From an uncultured Prevotella sp. (GTDB lineage: Bacteria > Bacteroidota > Bacteroidia > Bacteroidales > Bacteroidaceae), in the NCBI GenBank assembly GCA_934204655.1, contig CAKPZJ010000001.1:62001-126000 (forward strand): a stretch of DNA of 64,000 bases, read 5' to 3'. Below are positions 9,940 through 19,218 of this stretch, piece after piece. Below the pieces are notes generated by a model. The model did not search any database and had not been told where the DNA came from. It saw nothing but the letters and a program-made list of their open reading frames with translations. The position numbers and the translations under genes were made by a program. The first letter of the stretch is position 1; each line of letters opens with the position of its first letter.

Positions 9940-11481
9940 ATGGACAGACTGATAGAACTATACACATCGTGGCGCGGCGCCGCCCCGAGCCGGGTAGAAC
10001 CCTTGGCAGGGGCCGGCAGCAATCGCGCCTATTACCGTTTTTACGATGCCGACGGCCACACGGTTATCGGCGTGGTGGGTACCAGCCGCGATGAGGACCA
10101 CGCCTTCATCTACCTTACCCGCCACTTCGGTACCCGCCAGCTGCCCGTCCCTAATATCCTTGCCGTGAGCGACGACGAGCTTCGCTATCTGCAGACCGAC
10201 CTCGGCTCCACTTCTCTCTACGACGCCCTCAAGGGCGGGCGCGATGCCGGCGGCCGCTACAACCAGCACGAGCGTCAGCTCCTGCTCCGCACCATCCGCG
10301 AACTGCCCAATATACAGTTGCGTGGTGTCCGCGGGCTCGACTGGACGGTCTGCTACCCTCAGCCTGAGTTCGACGAGGACAGTGTGCGCTTCGACCTCAA
10401 CTACTTCAAGTACTGCTTTCTCAAGGCTACTGAACTCGACTTCCATGAACTCAAGCTCGAGGCCGACTTCCGTATGTTTGCGCGCGACCTGACGGCCGAA
10501 CCATCCGACAGTTTCCTCTACCGCGACTTCCAGGCACGCAACGTGATGCTCGACGACCACGGCCAGCCCCACTTCATAGACTACCAGGGTGGCCGCCGCG
10601 GTCCCTACTATTACGACCTGGCCTCCTTCCTCTGGCAGGCTTCTGCCCGCTATCCTAACAAGCTGCGCCGCGAACTGGTCTACGAGTACTACCAGTCGCT
10701 GCGCCACTATACCGAGGTTCCCAGCGAGCGCCACTTCGTCCATCGCCTCAGCCTCTTTGTCCTCTTCCGCACCCTCCAGGTCTTAGGCGCCTACGGCTTC
10801 CGTGGCTACTTCGAGCGCAAGCGCCACTTTATCGACAGCATTCCCCCCGCTATCGACAATCTGCGCCAACTGCTCCAGCTGCGCAGTGCTTTCCCTTATC
10901 CCTACATGATGGATATGCTCCAGCGGCTTACAGAGTTGCCCGCCTTTACCCGTATCAGTCAGCCAGCTGCCAACCGCACCGACGGGCTTCGCACGGCCGA
11001 CACCAATGTCTACACCGCCCATCCCCAGGACGGCCCGGCCACCTTCTCTAAGTACGACGGCCGTGGGCCGCTGGTGGTTCGTGTCTTCAGTTTCTCCTAT
11101 CGCCGTGGCATCCCTGAGGACGAGAGCGGCAATGGCGGTGGCTACGTCTTCGACTGTCGCAGCACCCATAACCCTGGGCGCTATGAGCCTTACAAGAAAC
11201 TTACCGGCCTCGACGAGCCTGTCATCCGCTTCCTCGAGGACGACGGCGAGATACTCACCTTCCTTGACAGCGTCTACCGCCTGGCCGATGCCCATGTGCA
11301 GCGCTATCTGCAGCGTGGCTTCACCGACCTCATGTTCTCCTTCGGATGCACGGGCGGTCAGCACCGCAGCGTGTATAGCGCCCAGCATCTGGCCGAGCAT
11401 CTGCACGACAAGTTTGGCATCGAGGTGCGCATCTGCCACCGTGAGCAGGGCATCAGCCAGACCCTGCCCCGCCGACAGTAG
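9940..11481 (+). CDS. Phosphotransferase (AmgK-like) fused to a RapZ C-terminal domain
   Basis: 513 aa from the ATG at 9940 (MDRLIELYTSW); an upstream in-frame ATG would add 39 unconserved residues. Residues 1-340 form an aminoglycoside-phosphotransferase/choline-kinase fold: GAGSNRAYYRF (nucleotide loop), YRDFQARNVM (catalytic loop, about 194-203) and FIDYQGGRRGPYYYDLASFL (metal loop), close to AmgK, the anomeric kinase for MurNAc and GlcNAc. Residues about 375-505 match the RapZ C-terminal domain (RVFSFSYRRG; DCRSTHNPG; FGCTGGQHRSVY), which binds glucosamine-6-phosphate in E. coli RapZ. A MurU-like gene lies at 14014, supporting a cell-wall sugar salvage role. Domain calls are strong; the substrate is inferred. 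Confidence 0.85.
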   Translation: MDRLIELYTSWRGAAPSRVEPLAGAGSNRAYYRFYDADGHTVIGVVGTSRDEDHAFIYLTRHFGTRQLPVPNILAVSDDELRYLQTDLGSTSLYDALKGGRDAGGRYNQHERQLLLRTIRELPNIQLRGVRGLDWTVCYPQPEFDEDSVRFDLNYFKYCFLKATELDFHELKLEADFRMFARDLTAEPSDSFLYRDFQARNVMLDDHGQPHFIDYQGGRRGPYYYDLASFLWQASARYPNKLRRELVYEYYQSLRHYTEVPSERHFVHRLSLFVLFRTLQVLGAYGFRGYFERKRHFIDSIPPAIDNLRQLLQLRSAFPYPYMMDMLQRLTELPAFTRISQPAANRTDGLRTADTNVYTAHPQDGPATFSKYDGRGPLVVRVFSFSYRRGIPEDESGNGGGYVFDCRSTHNPGRYEPYKKLTGLDEPVIRFLEDDGEILTFLDSVYRLADAHVQRYLQRGFTDLMFSFGCTGGQHRSVYSAQHLAEHLHDKFGIEVRICHREQGISQTLPRRQ

Positions 11482-11497
11482 CCCTTGCGGCAACGTT

Positions 11498-11533
11498 AAA
11501 AGCCCATCTGGAGCAATTTCCAGATGGGCTTTT
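11498..11533. terminator. Bidirectional intrinsic terminator
   Basis: A near-perfect stem of about 14 bp (AAAGCCCATCTGGA against TCCAGATGGGCTTT) is flanked by A-run and T-run, so it can serve both the gene ending at 11481 and the leftward gene ending at 11558. Confidence 0.85.
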
Positions 11534-11557
11534 AGCGTTATAGTGCCTGTTGTTTTT

Positions 11558-13669
11558 TTACCTTACCACCACTTTGTGGCCCTGGTGTATGTAGATGCCG
11601 CGCGAGGGGTGCTCTACACGGCGTCCCTGCAGGTCATAGTAGTACGGGTCGGCCTTGCCGGTGGTCTTTATCTCGTCTATGCCCGTGGGGTCGCTGTAGT
11701 TGTGGCGGCTGTAGTAGTAGCGGCGTGTCTCGGTGTAGCGCTCGTTCTCCTCGTAGCGCTGCGATAGATAGTTGCTGCCGTCGTCCAGATAGCTATAGTC
11801 GTAGTGGCCAGCAGTGTTGCGGTCCAGGTTGTTCCACTCGTGCTTGACGAGCCGCTCCTCGCCATCGAACGAGAATACCTCGGTACGCACCTTCTCCAGG
11901 TCTTTGTTGTAGCGGTCGCGCTTTACCTGGTTGCCGTCCTGGTAGATACGATGTATGTAGGTGGGGCTGTAGTCCAGGTGCCACTTATTACTGCTTTGGT
12001 CCCATGTGTAGGTACGGGGAATTTCCTCAGTGGCTTGGTATTCGTCCTGGACACCCTCTAAGGGCATGAGTGGGTCTGTATAGTTCAGGTCGGGGTCCTG
12101 AGGTACGCTGGCCGTGTTAACAGGCCGCTCCTCATAGCGCCCGTACACTATCTTGCCCTCTTCTACCTGGTAGAAGCCATTACGTTTCCACACGCCGTCG
12201 TTCTCCTCTATCTCGTGATAGCCATCGCTCATGTCCTCGCCTATACGCTGCTGGCGGGCCATGTGTCGCAGGGGCGCGCGGTGGCGAGCCTGGCGGCCGC
12301 TCTCATAGGTAAGCTCCCAGGGGCCGTTCTCGCTCTTGCCCTCATACTCTCTGACACCCGTCCATACACCGCGGCTGTTGTACACATACTCGTCCTTAGA
12401 GTACGAGTCCTCGTCGGGACAGGCATCGATGGCGTAGGCCAGGTGGCCGTCGGCGCGGTAGCCGAAGAGATAGTAGCCGCGGTCTACGTCGGGCTCGCTG
12501 CTGCTCCCGCCGTCCTCAGGATAGGTCACCTCGGTATAGGTTACCTTCTTCAGACGGCCGTTGGTGTCGTATTCGGCCACCTGGTCCTCGTAGCCATACA
12601 TGTCCTGCGAGTGGTAGGTGGCTACATGGCCGTAGATACAGGCAGACTGCTCGGGGTACAGGCCGCCCACGTCGCCTATCACATCGTAGAGCGACAGTTG
12701 GGCTGCGTAGTCATCGGCATAGGTATAGCTGTCGCAGTAGGTGGTACCTCCAGGGTAGGACGAGTGTTTCACCTTGTCCACGTGTTTGACCAGGCGGTTC
12801 AGATGATCCCACTCCCAGGTGTCGCGCACCTCATTGCCCACCTTATACTCAACCGGGCGGGTACCGTCGGCGTTGAGCGTGTACTGCTCGGTCATATTCA
12901 GCTCCCAGTGGTTGTCTATGTCGCTCAGTTTGTAATCGCCAGAGTAAGAGGCATAGTACTTCTTGCGTGTCAGCACCCCGTTCGCTATCTCGTCTGCTAT
13001 TTTCCAGCCTTCCGTAACTGTTAGTTCTCCGTTGCCATAGCTGTAAGCCTTGACATCGTAGGTGCAGTAGGCACTATAGTAGTGGGTATAGTCATAGTGG
13101 TCCTCATCGGGCAGCTTGCCGCAGTAGTGTCTTTCGTGGTAATCGTAGGCATACGCTTTCTGTTGCGACTCGTCATACTTGTATTCTATCTCTACGCACT
13201 GGTTGCCATAGCTATCGTAGCCCATGGCGCTGCTCAGATAGGTACCCTTGCCGTCGGGCGTGGTTTCGTAGGTGCGCTCCCAGGTATAGAGGCCCTCTTT
13301 GACCAGCGTTACCCGCTCGTCTACCTTGCCGCGCTGGCCGTTGGCCTCGAGCTGGTAGCGTACACGCTCGGTACACTGTCCGCTGGTGTCAAAGGCATAA
13401 GTCTGTTCGTACGACTGGTCAGTATCCAGCTCCCAGCCGTCGCCCCCGTTGGTGTACACCTTCATCGAGGTGATGTAGCCATAGTCGTTGTACTGGTACT
13501 CACGGCGGTAGCGGTCGCTCTCCACGCGGTCCAGCAGGTTCAGTGTCTCTGCGCTCTTTACCGCCTTGATGGCGCGTATGGAGCGCGGCTTCTCGGGTTG
13601 GGCCGCGTAGGCCCCTGTACCCACGGCCAGCGTTAGGGCCAGTAGGGCAGTCTTGTAGAAGTGTGTCAT
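11558..13669 (-). CDS. Secreted YD-rich protein with type IX C-terminal sorting tail
   Basis: 703 aa from the ATG at 13669, which begins a signal peptide (THFYKTALLALTLAVGTGAYA, cleavage after about residue 23). The body has many Y/D/G-rich strands of the kind YDSYGNQ, YNDYGYI, YDTNGRL and YNSRGVW, resembling YD/RHS-type repeat proteins without the large RHS core. The last 30 residues (YYDLQGRRVEHPSRGIYI, then a short HKVVV end) match the type IX secretion sorting domain common in Prevotella. It is therefore probably exported to or through the outer membrane. Function unknown. It interrupts a kinase/nucleotidyltransferase pair on the opposite strand. Confidence 0.8.
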   Translation of the reverse strand: MTHFYKTALLALTLAVGTGAYAAQPEKPRSIRAIKAVKSAETLNLLDRVESDRYRREYQYNDYGYITSMKVYTNGGDGWELDTDQSYEQTYAFDTSGQCTERVRYQLEANGQRGKVDERVTLVKEGLYTWERTYETTPDGKGTYLSSAMGYDSYGNQCVEIEYKYDESQQKAYAYDYHERHYCGKLPDEDHYDYTHYYSAYCTYDVKAYSYGNGELTVTEGWKIADEIANGVLTRKKYYASYSGDYKLSDIDNHWELNMTEQYTLNADGTRPVEYKVGNEVRDTWEWDHLNRLVKHVDKVKHSSYPGGTTYCDSYTYADDYAAQLSLYDVIGDVGGLYPEQSACIYGHVATYHSQDMYGYEDQVAEYDTNGRLKKVTYTEVTYPEDGGSSSEPDVDRGYYLFGYRADGHLAYAIDACPDEDSYSKDEYVYNSRGVWTGVREYEGKSENGPWELTYESGRQARHRAPLRHMARQQRIGEDMSDGYHEIEENDGVWKRNGFYQVEEGKIVYGRYEERPVNTASVPQDPDLNYTDPLMPLEGVQDEYQATEEIPRTYTWDQSSNKWHLDYSPTYIHRIYQDGNQVKRDRYNKDLEKVRTEVFSFDGEERLVKHEWNNLDRNTAGHYDYSYLDDGSNYLSQRYEENERYTETRRYYYSRHNYSDPTGIDEIKTTGKADPYYYDLQGRRVEHPSRGIYIHQGHKVVVR

Positions 13670-13710
13670 ATTGCTAAATGGTTGGGTTATTGATGTCTTA
13701 TTCATTGTTA

Positions 13711-13718
13711 CAAAGCTA
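13711..13718 (-). promoter_or_regulatory. Promoter -7 box for the sorting-tail gene
   Basis: On the minus strand TAGCTTTG, 42 nt upstream of the ATG at 13669. The -33 element is not clear. Confidence 0.5.
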
Positions 13719-13883
13719 CGAATATTTTTACCGCTGGCATCGCCAGTGAGCCGCAAAGTACATGCGGACAGCTGAAAACTATGGATTTCCGTAGGGTTGT
13801 GCCTACCATATTCCGTAGTGCCGATGCCGAGATTTGCCGCCACCATGGCTCCTGTCCGTCGAGTCGTCGGCTGCACGCTGCTG

Positions 13884-13915
13884 GCGGTTCCCACCTCGCT
13901 AATGACGGCTCCGGG
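13884..13915. repeat. Fragment of element B
   Basis: CGGTTCCCACCTCGCTAATG and the adjoining ACGGCTCCGGG closely match the centre of element B at about 32495-32530 (CGGCTCCCAGCTTGCTAATG, then ACGGCTCCGGG). The outer arms are missing. It sits in the 344-nt intergenic region 13670-14013, which otherwise holds only the two promoters. Confidence 0.6.
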
Positions 13916-13977
13916 CCGCCCCGCGACCATCGCCCGGTGGCTATTTATGTCGGTGCCCTATTTTTTTGTCAATTTCT

Positions 13978-14009
13978 TTTGTGTTTCCCACCATTTTGCC
14001 GTAACTTTG
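13978..14009 (+). promoter_or_regulatory. Strong Bacteroidetes promoter at the murU-like start codon
   Basis: TTTG at 13978-13981, 20 nt, then TAACTTTG at 14002-14009. The ATG at 14014 begins only 4 nt after the -7 box, at or next to the predicted transcription start, which implies leaderless or nearly leaderless translation, or use of the ATG at 14026. Confidence 0.8.
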
Positions 14010-14013
14010 CACT

Positions 14014-14748
14014 ATGATGCAAGCTATGATTTTCGCGGCTGGGCTTGGCACGAGGCTCAAGCCACTGACCGACCACATGCCCAAGGCGCTGGTCAGGGTG
14101 GGCGGCGAGCCACTGCTTAAACATGTGGTTGTGCAGATGAAAAACGCGGGCTTTACCCATGTCGTGGTCAACGTACACCACTTTGCCGACCAGATAGAGG
14201 AGTACCTGGTTGCCCAGCAGAACTTCGGCATAGACATACGCATCAGCGATGAGCGCCAGCAGCTGCTCAATACGGGCGGGGGCATCAAGAAAGCGCGGCC
14301 TCTCTTTGACTCTACGGAGCCCATCCTTATACATAATGTAGACATACTGAGCAATGTGGACCTGCGCAGCTTCTACGCCCAGGCCCATGGCGACGCCACC
14401 CTGCTGGTGAGCGAGCGCCAGACCAAGCGCTACCTGCTCTTCGACCCTAATGAGGGCCACAGGCTCATGGGATGGACCAATGTAGAGACCCACGAGGTGC
14501 GCTCGCCCCATGCCGGCCTGAATCCCGATGGCTGTGAGCGTTATGCCTTCTCGGGTATCCACGTGTTCAGCCCCCGTCTTTTCCCCCTGCTCGACAAGTG
14601 GCCCGACGAGTTTGGCATCATCGACTTCTACTTAGGTACCTGTGCCAGCCACGACATCAACGGCTGTGCCTGGCCCGGCCTGCGCCTCATGGACGTGGGC
14701 AAGCAGGACACCATAGCCCAGGCCGACCACTTCCTTACGACTATATAA
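14014..14748 (+). CDS. Sugar-phosphate nucleotidyltransferase, MurU-like
   Basis: 244 aa. The N-terminus MIFAAGLGTRLKPLTDHMPK is the nucleotidyltransferase signature (G-x-G-T/E-R-x-x-P-L-T, then PK). The later motifs NTGGGIKKARPLF and HNVDIL correspond to the MurU pattern (E/N-TGGG and N-x-D). MurU converts MurNAc-1-phosphate to UDP-MurNAc after AmgK, bypassing early peptidoglycan synthesis. The kinase/RapZ gene at 9940 is the likely partner. The start may be 14014, 14017 or 14026; the conserved protein begins at the last. Other sugar-1-phosphate substrates cannot be excluded. Confidence 0.8.
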   Translation: MMQAMIFAAGLGTRLKPLTDHMPKALVRVGGEPLLKHVVVQMKNAGFTHVVVNVHHFADQIEEYLVAQQNFGIDIRISDERQQLLNTGGGIKKARPLFDSTEPILIHNVDILSNVDLRSFYAQAHGDATLLVSERQTKRYLLFDPNEGHRLMGWTNVETHEVRSPHAGLNPDGCERYAFSGIHVFSPRLFPLLDKWPDEFGIIDFYLGTCASHDINGCAWPGLRLMDVGKQDTIAQADHFLTTI

Positions 14749-14767
14749 TACCTAATTATAATTAATC

Positions 14768-16378
14768 ATGCAACAGAAGATAGTAATTCTCGATTTCGGG
14801 TCGCAGACCACGCAGCTTATCGGCCGCCGTGTACGCGAACTCGACACCTTCTGCGAAATCCTCCCGTACAACAAGTTCCCCCAGGACGACCCCAGCGTCA
14901 TCGGTGTCATCCTGAGTGGTTCGCCCTACTCGGTTCACGACCCCGAGGCGTTCCAGGTAGACCTCAGTAAACTGGTGGGCCGCCTGCCCGTGTTAGGAAT
15001 ATGTTACGGGGCGCAGTTTATATCTTACTCGATGGGCGGGCGTGTCGAAAAGGCCGACAGCCGCGAGTATGGGCGTGCCCATCTGCAGACGGTAGACACG
15101 TCGAACCCGCTCTTCAAGGGCTTTGAGCCTGGTTCGCAGGTGTGGATGAGCCACGGCGACACCATCACCGCCATTCCGGCCGACTGCAAGGTTATCGCCT
15201 CGACCGAGGATGTCAAGTATGCCGCTTACGCCAGTACCGCTAACCCCGTGTGGGCCGTGCAGTTCCATCCCGAGGTGTTCCACACCGTACAGGGCACCCA
15301 GTTGCTGCGCAACTTCGTGGTAGATATTTGCGGATCTAAGCAGAACTGGAGCGCCGCCTCGTTCGTTGACACCACCGTGGCCGAACTGAAACAGCAGTTG
15401 GGCTCCGACCGTGTCATACTGGGCCTCTCGGGCGGTGTAGACTCGTCGGTGGCCGCTGTGCTGTTGCACCGTGCCATCGGCAAGAACCTTACCTGTATCT
15501 TCGTGGACCACGGCATGCTGCGCAAGAACGAGTTCCGCGATGTAATGCACGACTATGAGTGTCTGGGACTCAACGTGATAGGCGTAGATGCCAGCGCTAA
15601 GTTCTTTGCAGACTTGGCGGGCGTTACCGACCCCGAGAAGAAGCGTAAGATAATAGGCCGCGACTTCGTAGAGGTGTTCAATGCCGAGGCCAAGAAGGTA
15701 GAGGGCGCCAAGTGGCTGGCTCAGGGTACCATCTACCCCGACCGTATCGAGAGCCTTAACATCACCGGCAAGGTCATCAAGAGCCATCACAACGTGGGCG
15801 GTCTGCCCAAGGACATGCACTTGCAGCTCTGCGAGCCCCTAAAGTGGCTGTTCAAGGACGAGGTGCGCCGTGTGGGCCGCCAGTTGGGCATGCCCGAGCA
15901 CCTCATCACCCGTCACCCCTTCCCGGGACCAGGCTTGGCTGTGCGCATCCTGGGCGATATAACGCCTGAGAAGGTGCGTATCTTGCAGGATGCCGACGAC
16001 ATATACATCAAGGGCCTTCGCGAGTACAAGGTAAGACTCACGGGCGAGGAGGCACGTAAGGTGCTGGCCGCCGGAGTGCCTGCCCAGATGACCGATGGCG
16101 AGATAGAGGTGTCGCTGTACGACCAGATATGGCAGGCGGGTACCGTGCTGCTCTCTACGGTACGCAGCGTGGGTGTCATGGGCGACGAGCGTACCTACGA
16201 GCACCCCGTGGCTCTGCGTGCCGTAACCTCGACCGACGCCATGACGGCCGACTGGGCCCATCTGCCCTACGACTTCATGGCCCGGGTGAGCAATGAGATT
16301 ATAAATAAGGTAAAGGGCGTGAACCGAGTATGCTACGACATCTCGTCAAAACCGCCTTCGACCATCGAGTGGGAGTAA
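14768..16378 (+). CDS. guaA: GMP synthase (glutamine-hydrolysing)
   Basis: 536 aa, two domains. The class I glutamine amidotransferase has the nucleophile in [11 protein letters not shown] (Cys about 80) and the [10 protein letters not shown] segment. The ATP pyrophosphatase P-loop is [16 protein letters not shown], followed by [10 protein letters not shown] and the C-terminal dimerisation segment ending KPPSTIEWE. It converts XMP to GMP. It starts 19 nt after the murU-like gene, so the two probably share a transcript, and ends before a terminator. Confidence 0.97.
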   Translation: MQQKIVILDFGSQTTQLIGRRVRELDTFCEILPYNKFPQDDPSVIGVILSGSPYSVHDPEAFQVDLSKLVGRLPVLGICYGAQFISYSMGGRVEKADSREYGRAHLQTVDTSNPLFKGFEPGSQVWMSHGDTITAIPADCKVIASTEDVKYAAYASTANPVWAVQFHPEVFHTVQGTQLLRNFVVDICGSKQNWSAASFVDTTVAELKQQLGSDRVILGLSGGVDSSVAAVLLHRAIGKNLTCIFVDHGMLRKNEFRDVMHDYECLGLNVIGVDASAKFFADLAGVTDPEKKRKIIGRDFVEVFNAEAKKVEGAKWLAQGTIYPDRIESLNITGKVIKSHHNVGGLPKDMHLQLCEPLKWLFKDEVRRVGRQLGMPEHLITRHPFPGPGLAVRILGDITPEKVRILQDADDIYIKGLREYKVRLTGEEARKVLAAGVPAQMTDGEIEVSLYDQIWQAGTVLLSTVRSVGVMGDERTYEHPVALRAVTSTDAMTADWAHLPYDFMARVSNEIINKVKGVNRVCYDISSKPPSTIEWE

Positions 16379-16403
16379 GTTCACCACTCGGGCATCACTA
16401 TGG

Positions 16404-16437
16404 GGAAGCCCTGTTGCTTATGGGCAGGGCTTCCTTT
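16404..16437 (+). terminator. Intrinsic terminator after guaA
   Basis: GGAAGCCCTG (16404-16413) pairs with CAGGGCTTCC (16425-16434), followed by TTTAT. Confidence 0.75.
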
Positions 16438-16471
16438 ATCTCCTAACCTTTAAAGACCTGTTGACAGACAT

Positions 16472-17875
16472 ATGCGAAAGAATATAATCCTTACAGCGAT
16501 ACTGACCCTGTTGCCCCTGATGGCGATGCGGGCTCAGAACCGTACTTTTATGCTCATGGAGCAGAACCCCGAGTATGGCCAGCAGTACTGGTTCTCCAGT
16601 GGTGTGGGCAATGAGTTGGACTGTGACAAGATTAAGCAGCACTGGGACAACGACCGCTATATCACAGCGGTGGCCTATACCGAGAACGGGTGGTCGGTGG
16701 CCATGAGCAAGGACTCCAAGTTCAGTAATCAGTCTTACAAGTATTCGGCCGATTTTCCCAGCGACTGGATTAAGGAAAAGTGGGATGCCGACTATTACAT
16801 TACTGCTATTACCTGTAATCAGAGTAAGTGGTTTGTGGTGATGTCTAAGTACCGGGGCTACACCGACCAGAGCTATAAGCATGCCACGCTGAGCGAACTC
16901 AAGACCTGGTATAACCAGAAGCGTAGCGCGGGTTACTTCCTTACTCAGGCCACTTACAGTTCGGGCAAATGGTGGTGGGTAGTAACCCGTGGCACCAATA
17001 TAGAGACTCAGGGCTATGCCTGGGCTACCGACGGCAATGTGGGCAGCGAGGTGAAGAAGATTTGGAATCAGGGTTATCGCTTGCATCTGGTCGAGTATGG
17101 CGGTGGGCAGTATCTTCTGGTTTATGGCAAACTGAAAGGGCGTACTCCGCAGCAGGCATATAACATAGACTATAACGGCATGGCGGCTTGGATTAACAAG
17201 AACTGGGACAAGGGCATGAAATTGCACTATATCGGTGGTGGCAACCCAGAGAACAGACCGGCTAACAATGTCGCCTCTAACCAGAGTAACAATGGGTACT
17301 CTAACACCTATAAGCCTGGCGACAATAGTTGGCGCGAGGAGCTGCCTGGCGGTGGCTTTAGGCAGAGCACCCGTCAGGCCGATGGCTCCGTTATCTCTGT
17401 TACATCAGTGCCCTGTGTGTGGTGTCATGGCACCAAGGTGTGCGCCATCTGCCATGGGCTTGGCGGCACTTACGGCCGGGCTTATGGCGGTATGTGGTAT
17501 CCCTGTAAGAGTTGCGCTGGCAACAAGGTGTGCCAGAACTGTCATGGCCAGGGGTATAGCACCTTGACCAGTACGGTCTATCCAGATGGCAGTGGGGTAG
17601 GGTATGACCAGAACGGTCGTGTCACCGTGACCGACGGTCGTGGTGGAGGCAGTGGAGGCGGTCGCTCGTCGTCGCGCGACAACGGACGCAGCAGCAACCG
17701 TCGCAGCGGCACCTGTCCTAAGTGTGGCGGTACGGGCTACGACCCTGTGGCCCATCAGTATGCTGCTGGTTCGAGCATGGCTCCTTACCACAATTCGGGC
17801 GGCACTACCTGCTATATCTGCAGCCGTGCTACCGACCATTACCATTATCGCTGCCTGGAGTGTAAGCGACATTAA
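16472..17875 (+). CDS. Secreted DUF7477-type repeat protein with DnaJ-like zinc-finger tail
   Basis: 467 aa with a signal peptide (ILTAILTLLPLMAMRAQ). Residues about 25-250 contain about five repeats of roughly 45 aa built around W...YITA...W-hydrophobic-VVMSK...QSYK, the pattern of DUF7477, also known to me from plant casein-kinase-like proteins. Residues about 310-370 contain four Cys-x-x-Cys motifs with trailing Gly (CVWCHGTKVCAICHGLGG; CKSCAGNKVCQNCHGQG), as in DnaJ zinc fingers. After a Ser/Arg/Gly-rich linker come CPKCGGTGYD and a further Cys/His cluster. Zinc binding is likely; the role and final location are unknown. Stand-alone gene with its own terminator. Confidence 0.75.
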   Translation: MRKNIILTAILTLLPLMAMRAQNRTFMLMEQNPEYGQQYWFSSGVGNELDCDKIKQHWDNDRYITAVAYTENGWSVAMSKDSKFSNQSYKYSADFPSDWIKEKWDADYYITAITCNQSKWFVVMSKYRGYTDQSYKHATLSELKTWYNQKRSAGYFLTQATYSSGKWWWVVTRGTNIETQGYAWATDGNVGSEVKKIWNQGYRLHLVEYGGGQYLLVYGKLKGRTPQQAYNIDYNGMAAWINKNWDKGMKLHYIGGGNPENRPANNVASNQSNNGYSNTYKPGDNSWREELPGGGFRQSTRQADGSVISVTSVPCVWCHGTKVCAICHGLGGTYGRAYGGMWYPCKSCAGNKVCQNCHGQGYSTLTSTVYPDGSGVGYDQNGRVTVTDGRGGGSGGGRSSSRDNGRSSNRRSGTCPKCGGTGYDPVAHQYAAGSSMAPYHNSGGTTCYICSRATDHYHYRCLECKRH

Positions 17876-17905
17876 GGCGCCCTGCGATATTATAAGCGAC
17901 AAGTG

Positions 17906-17954
17906 GATGGCGAGCTGTCAGTGTCAACAGGCTGACGGCTCGCCATCTGTCTTT
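17906..17954 (+). terminator. Intrinsic terminator
   Basis: A long stem, GATGGCGAGC (17906-17915) with GCTCGCCATC (17938-17947) plus an inner GTCAG/CTGAC pair, followed by TGTCTTTTG. Confidence 0.7.
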
Positions 17955-18016
17955 TGTGGATAGCTTCAACTGGATGGTGCGAGGGAGTGGACTGCCCCAT
18001 CATTTGAGGCGCGTGG

Positions 18017-19150
18017 TTATCTTTGTAGCGACAGAGGCTGTATCTCCAGGTGCTTGCTGGGGCGGATATAGATATTGGTTACCAACCATAGACGGCCCAT
18101 CTCGTCGCTGGTCATCCACACGTGGGTGGTGGTGAGTGGAACAGCTGCTATCAGGCGGTTGGTCGTAGTGTCGGCCAATGTGTAGGGTATGTCGCTCTCA
18201 TTGGTTATCGCCACCTCGTATCCGGTCTTATTTCTGCGCCCCGTTTTCTGGACACTTAGTGAGGCCCGCAGCAGTGGCTCAACATATTCCTTGCGTCCGG
18301 CCAGTGTGTTGTCGGCATAAGCTACTGCGCGGCGGTCGAAAAGCGCTTCGCGGATAGCCTTGACACTGTTGTCGCGAGCAAAGATAAGTGTCATTGGACG
18401 GTGGGCACGGATCAGGTCGAACCGCCAGGCTATAGGCCAGTGGCAGTCGGTGGCACCGATGGGGGCCAGATTGTAGTCGTAGACATAGTCGATGGCACGG
18501 GGATAGAACTCCTGGTCGTTGAAAATCTCAACGCCCTGTATGCGTCCTTTCTTAATCTGGCCGATGAGCCAGGCTGAGAACTCGCTATCCTTGTCGGGCC
18601 ACCCGGGATGGTTGGTCGTGACCCATACGCTGTCGGTCTGGGCAATGGCCAGGATGCTGTCAGCCTGGTGGGCATTGAGGTCGTCCGTACGGGGATAATA
18701 GCGGTTGTTGTCGGTAGTGAACAGTATGTTGAGGTGCCCCACATCTTTGTAATTGCCTTTATAGGCGTGGCTTGTCAGCTCGGCACCACGTATGAGGGTG
18801 ATGCCCTTGACCTCGGCATCTCTCATAGCCTGTAGGTGTGAGATGTTACCGTCAGGGTTCTTGTTATACCTGGGTTGGGGCTGATGGTCGGTGAGTGCGA
18901 TGGCGTCAAGGCCCTCCTGGTAGGCTTCCCACACACGGAAATAAGGAGCCACACAGGCATCGCTCTGGTGAGTGTGCAGGTGCAGGTCGGCCTTGATGGT
19001 GCGGTAGCCTAATATGTTGGGAATGTGGATAGTGCCACGATTGTGCTGGTTGAGATAGCCCTTAAAGGTGCGGTACTGTATCGTATCGGTCTGGGCCAGG
19101 CAGGATGAGGTGGCTATAAGGGCTATGGCCAGAAGTATATGCTTTTTCAT
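18017..19150 (-). CDS. Secreted PHP-domain phosphodiesterase (Sb-PDE-like)
   Basis: 377 aa. The signal peptide ends near the Cys/Ala of SSCLAQ, so it is secreted or a lipoprotein. PHP metal-site motifs are KADLHLHTHQSD (about residues 52-63) and AIALTDHQPQ (about 85), with a later NHPGW and GATDCHW supplying further His/Asp ligands. PHP enzymes hydrolyse phosphoesters at a multi-metal centre. The C-terminal 90 residues form a beta-rich domain (VQKTGRRNKTGYEVAITNES). The substrate is not evident. Downstream of mscL on the same strand. Confidence 0.8.
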   Translation of the reverse strand: MKKHILLAIALIATSSCLAQTDTIQYRTFKGYLNQHNRGTIHIPNILGYRTIKADLHLHTHQSDACVAPYFRVWEAYQEGLDAIALTDHQPQPRYNKNPDGNISHLQAMRDAEVKGITLIRGAELTSHAYKGNYKDVGHLNILFTTDNNRYYPRTDDLNAHQADSILAIAQTDSVWVTTNHPGWPDKDSEFSAWLIGQIKKGRIQGVEIFNDQEFYPRAIDYVYDYNLAPIGATDCHWPIAWRFDLIRAHRPMTLIFARDNSVKAIREALFDRRAVAYADNTLAGRKEYVEPLLRASLSVQKTGRRNKTGYEVAITNESDIPYTLADTTTNRLIAAVPLTTTHVWMTSDEMGRLWLVTNIYIRPSKHLEIQPLSLQR

Positions 19151-19218
19151 GCAGTGTCAGGTTACTTTGCTGGTGGCTGAAGATGGGATGCTTGGCTCCG
19201 TCTTCAGCTGGTTGGCTA

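Noticed and set aside
9958..10743. Long minus-strand frame opposite the kinase/RapZ gene and similar frames opposite trpB, trpE, btuB and btuG
   Set aside because: They are antisense shadows caused by GC-rich codon use; the plus-strand proteins have clear family motifs.
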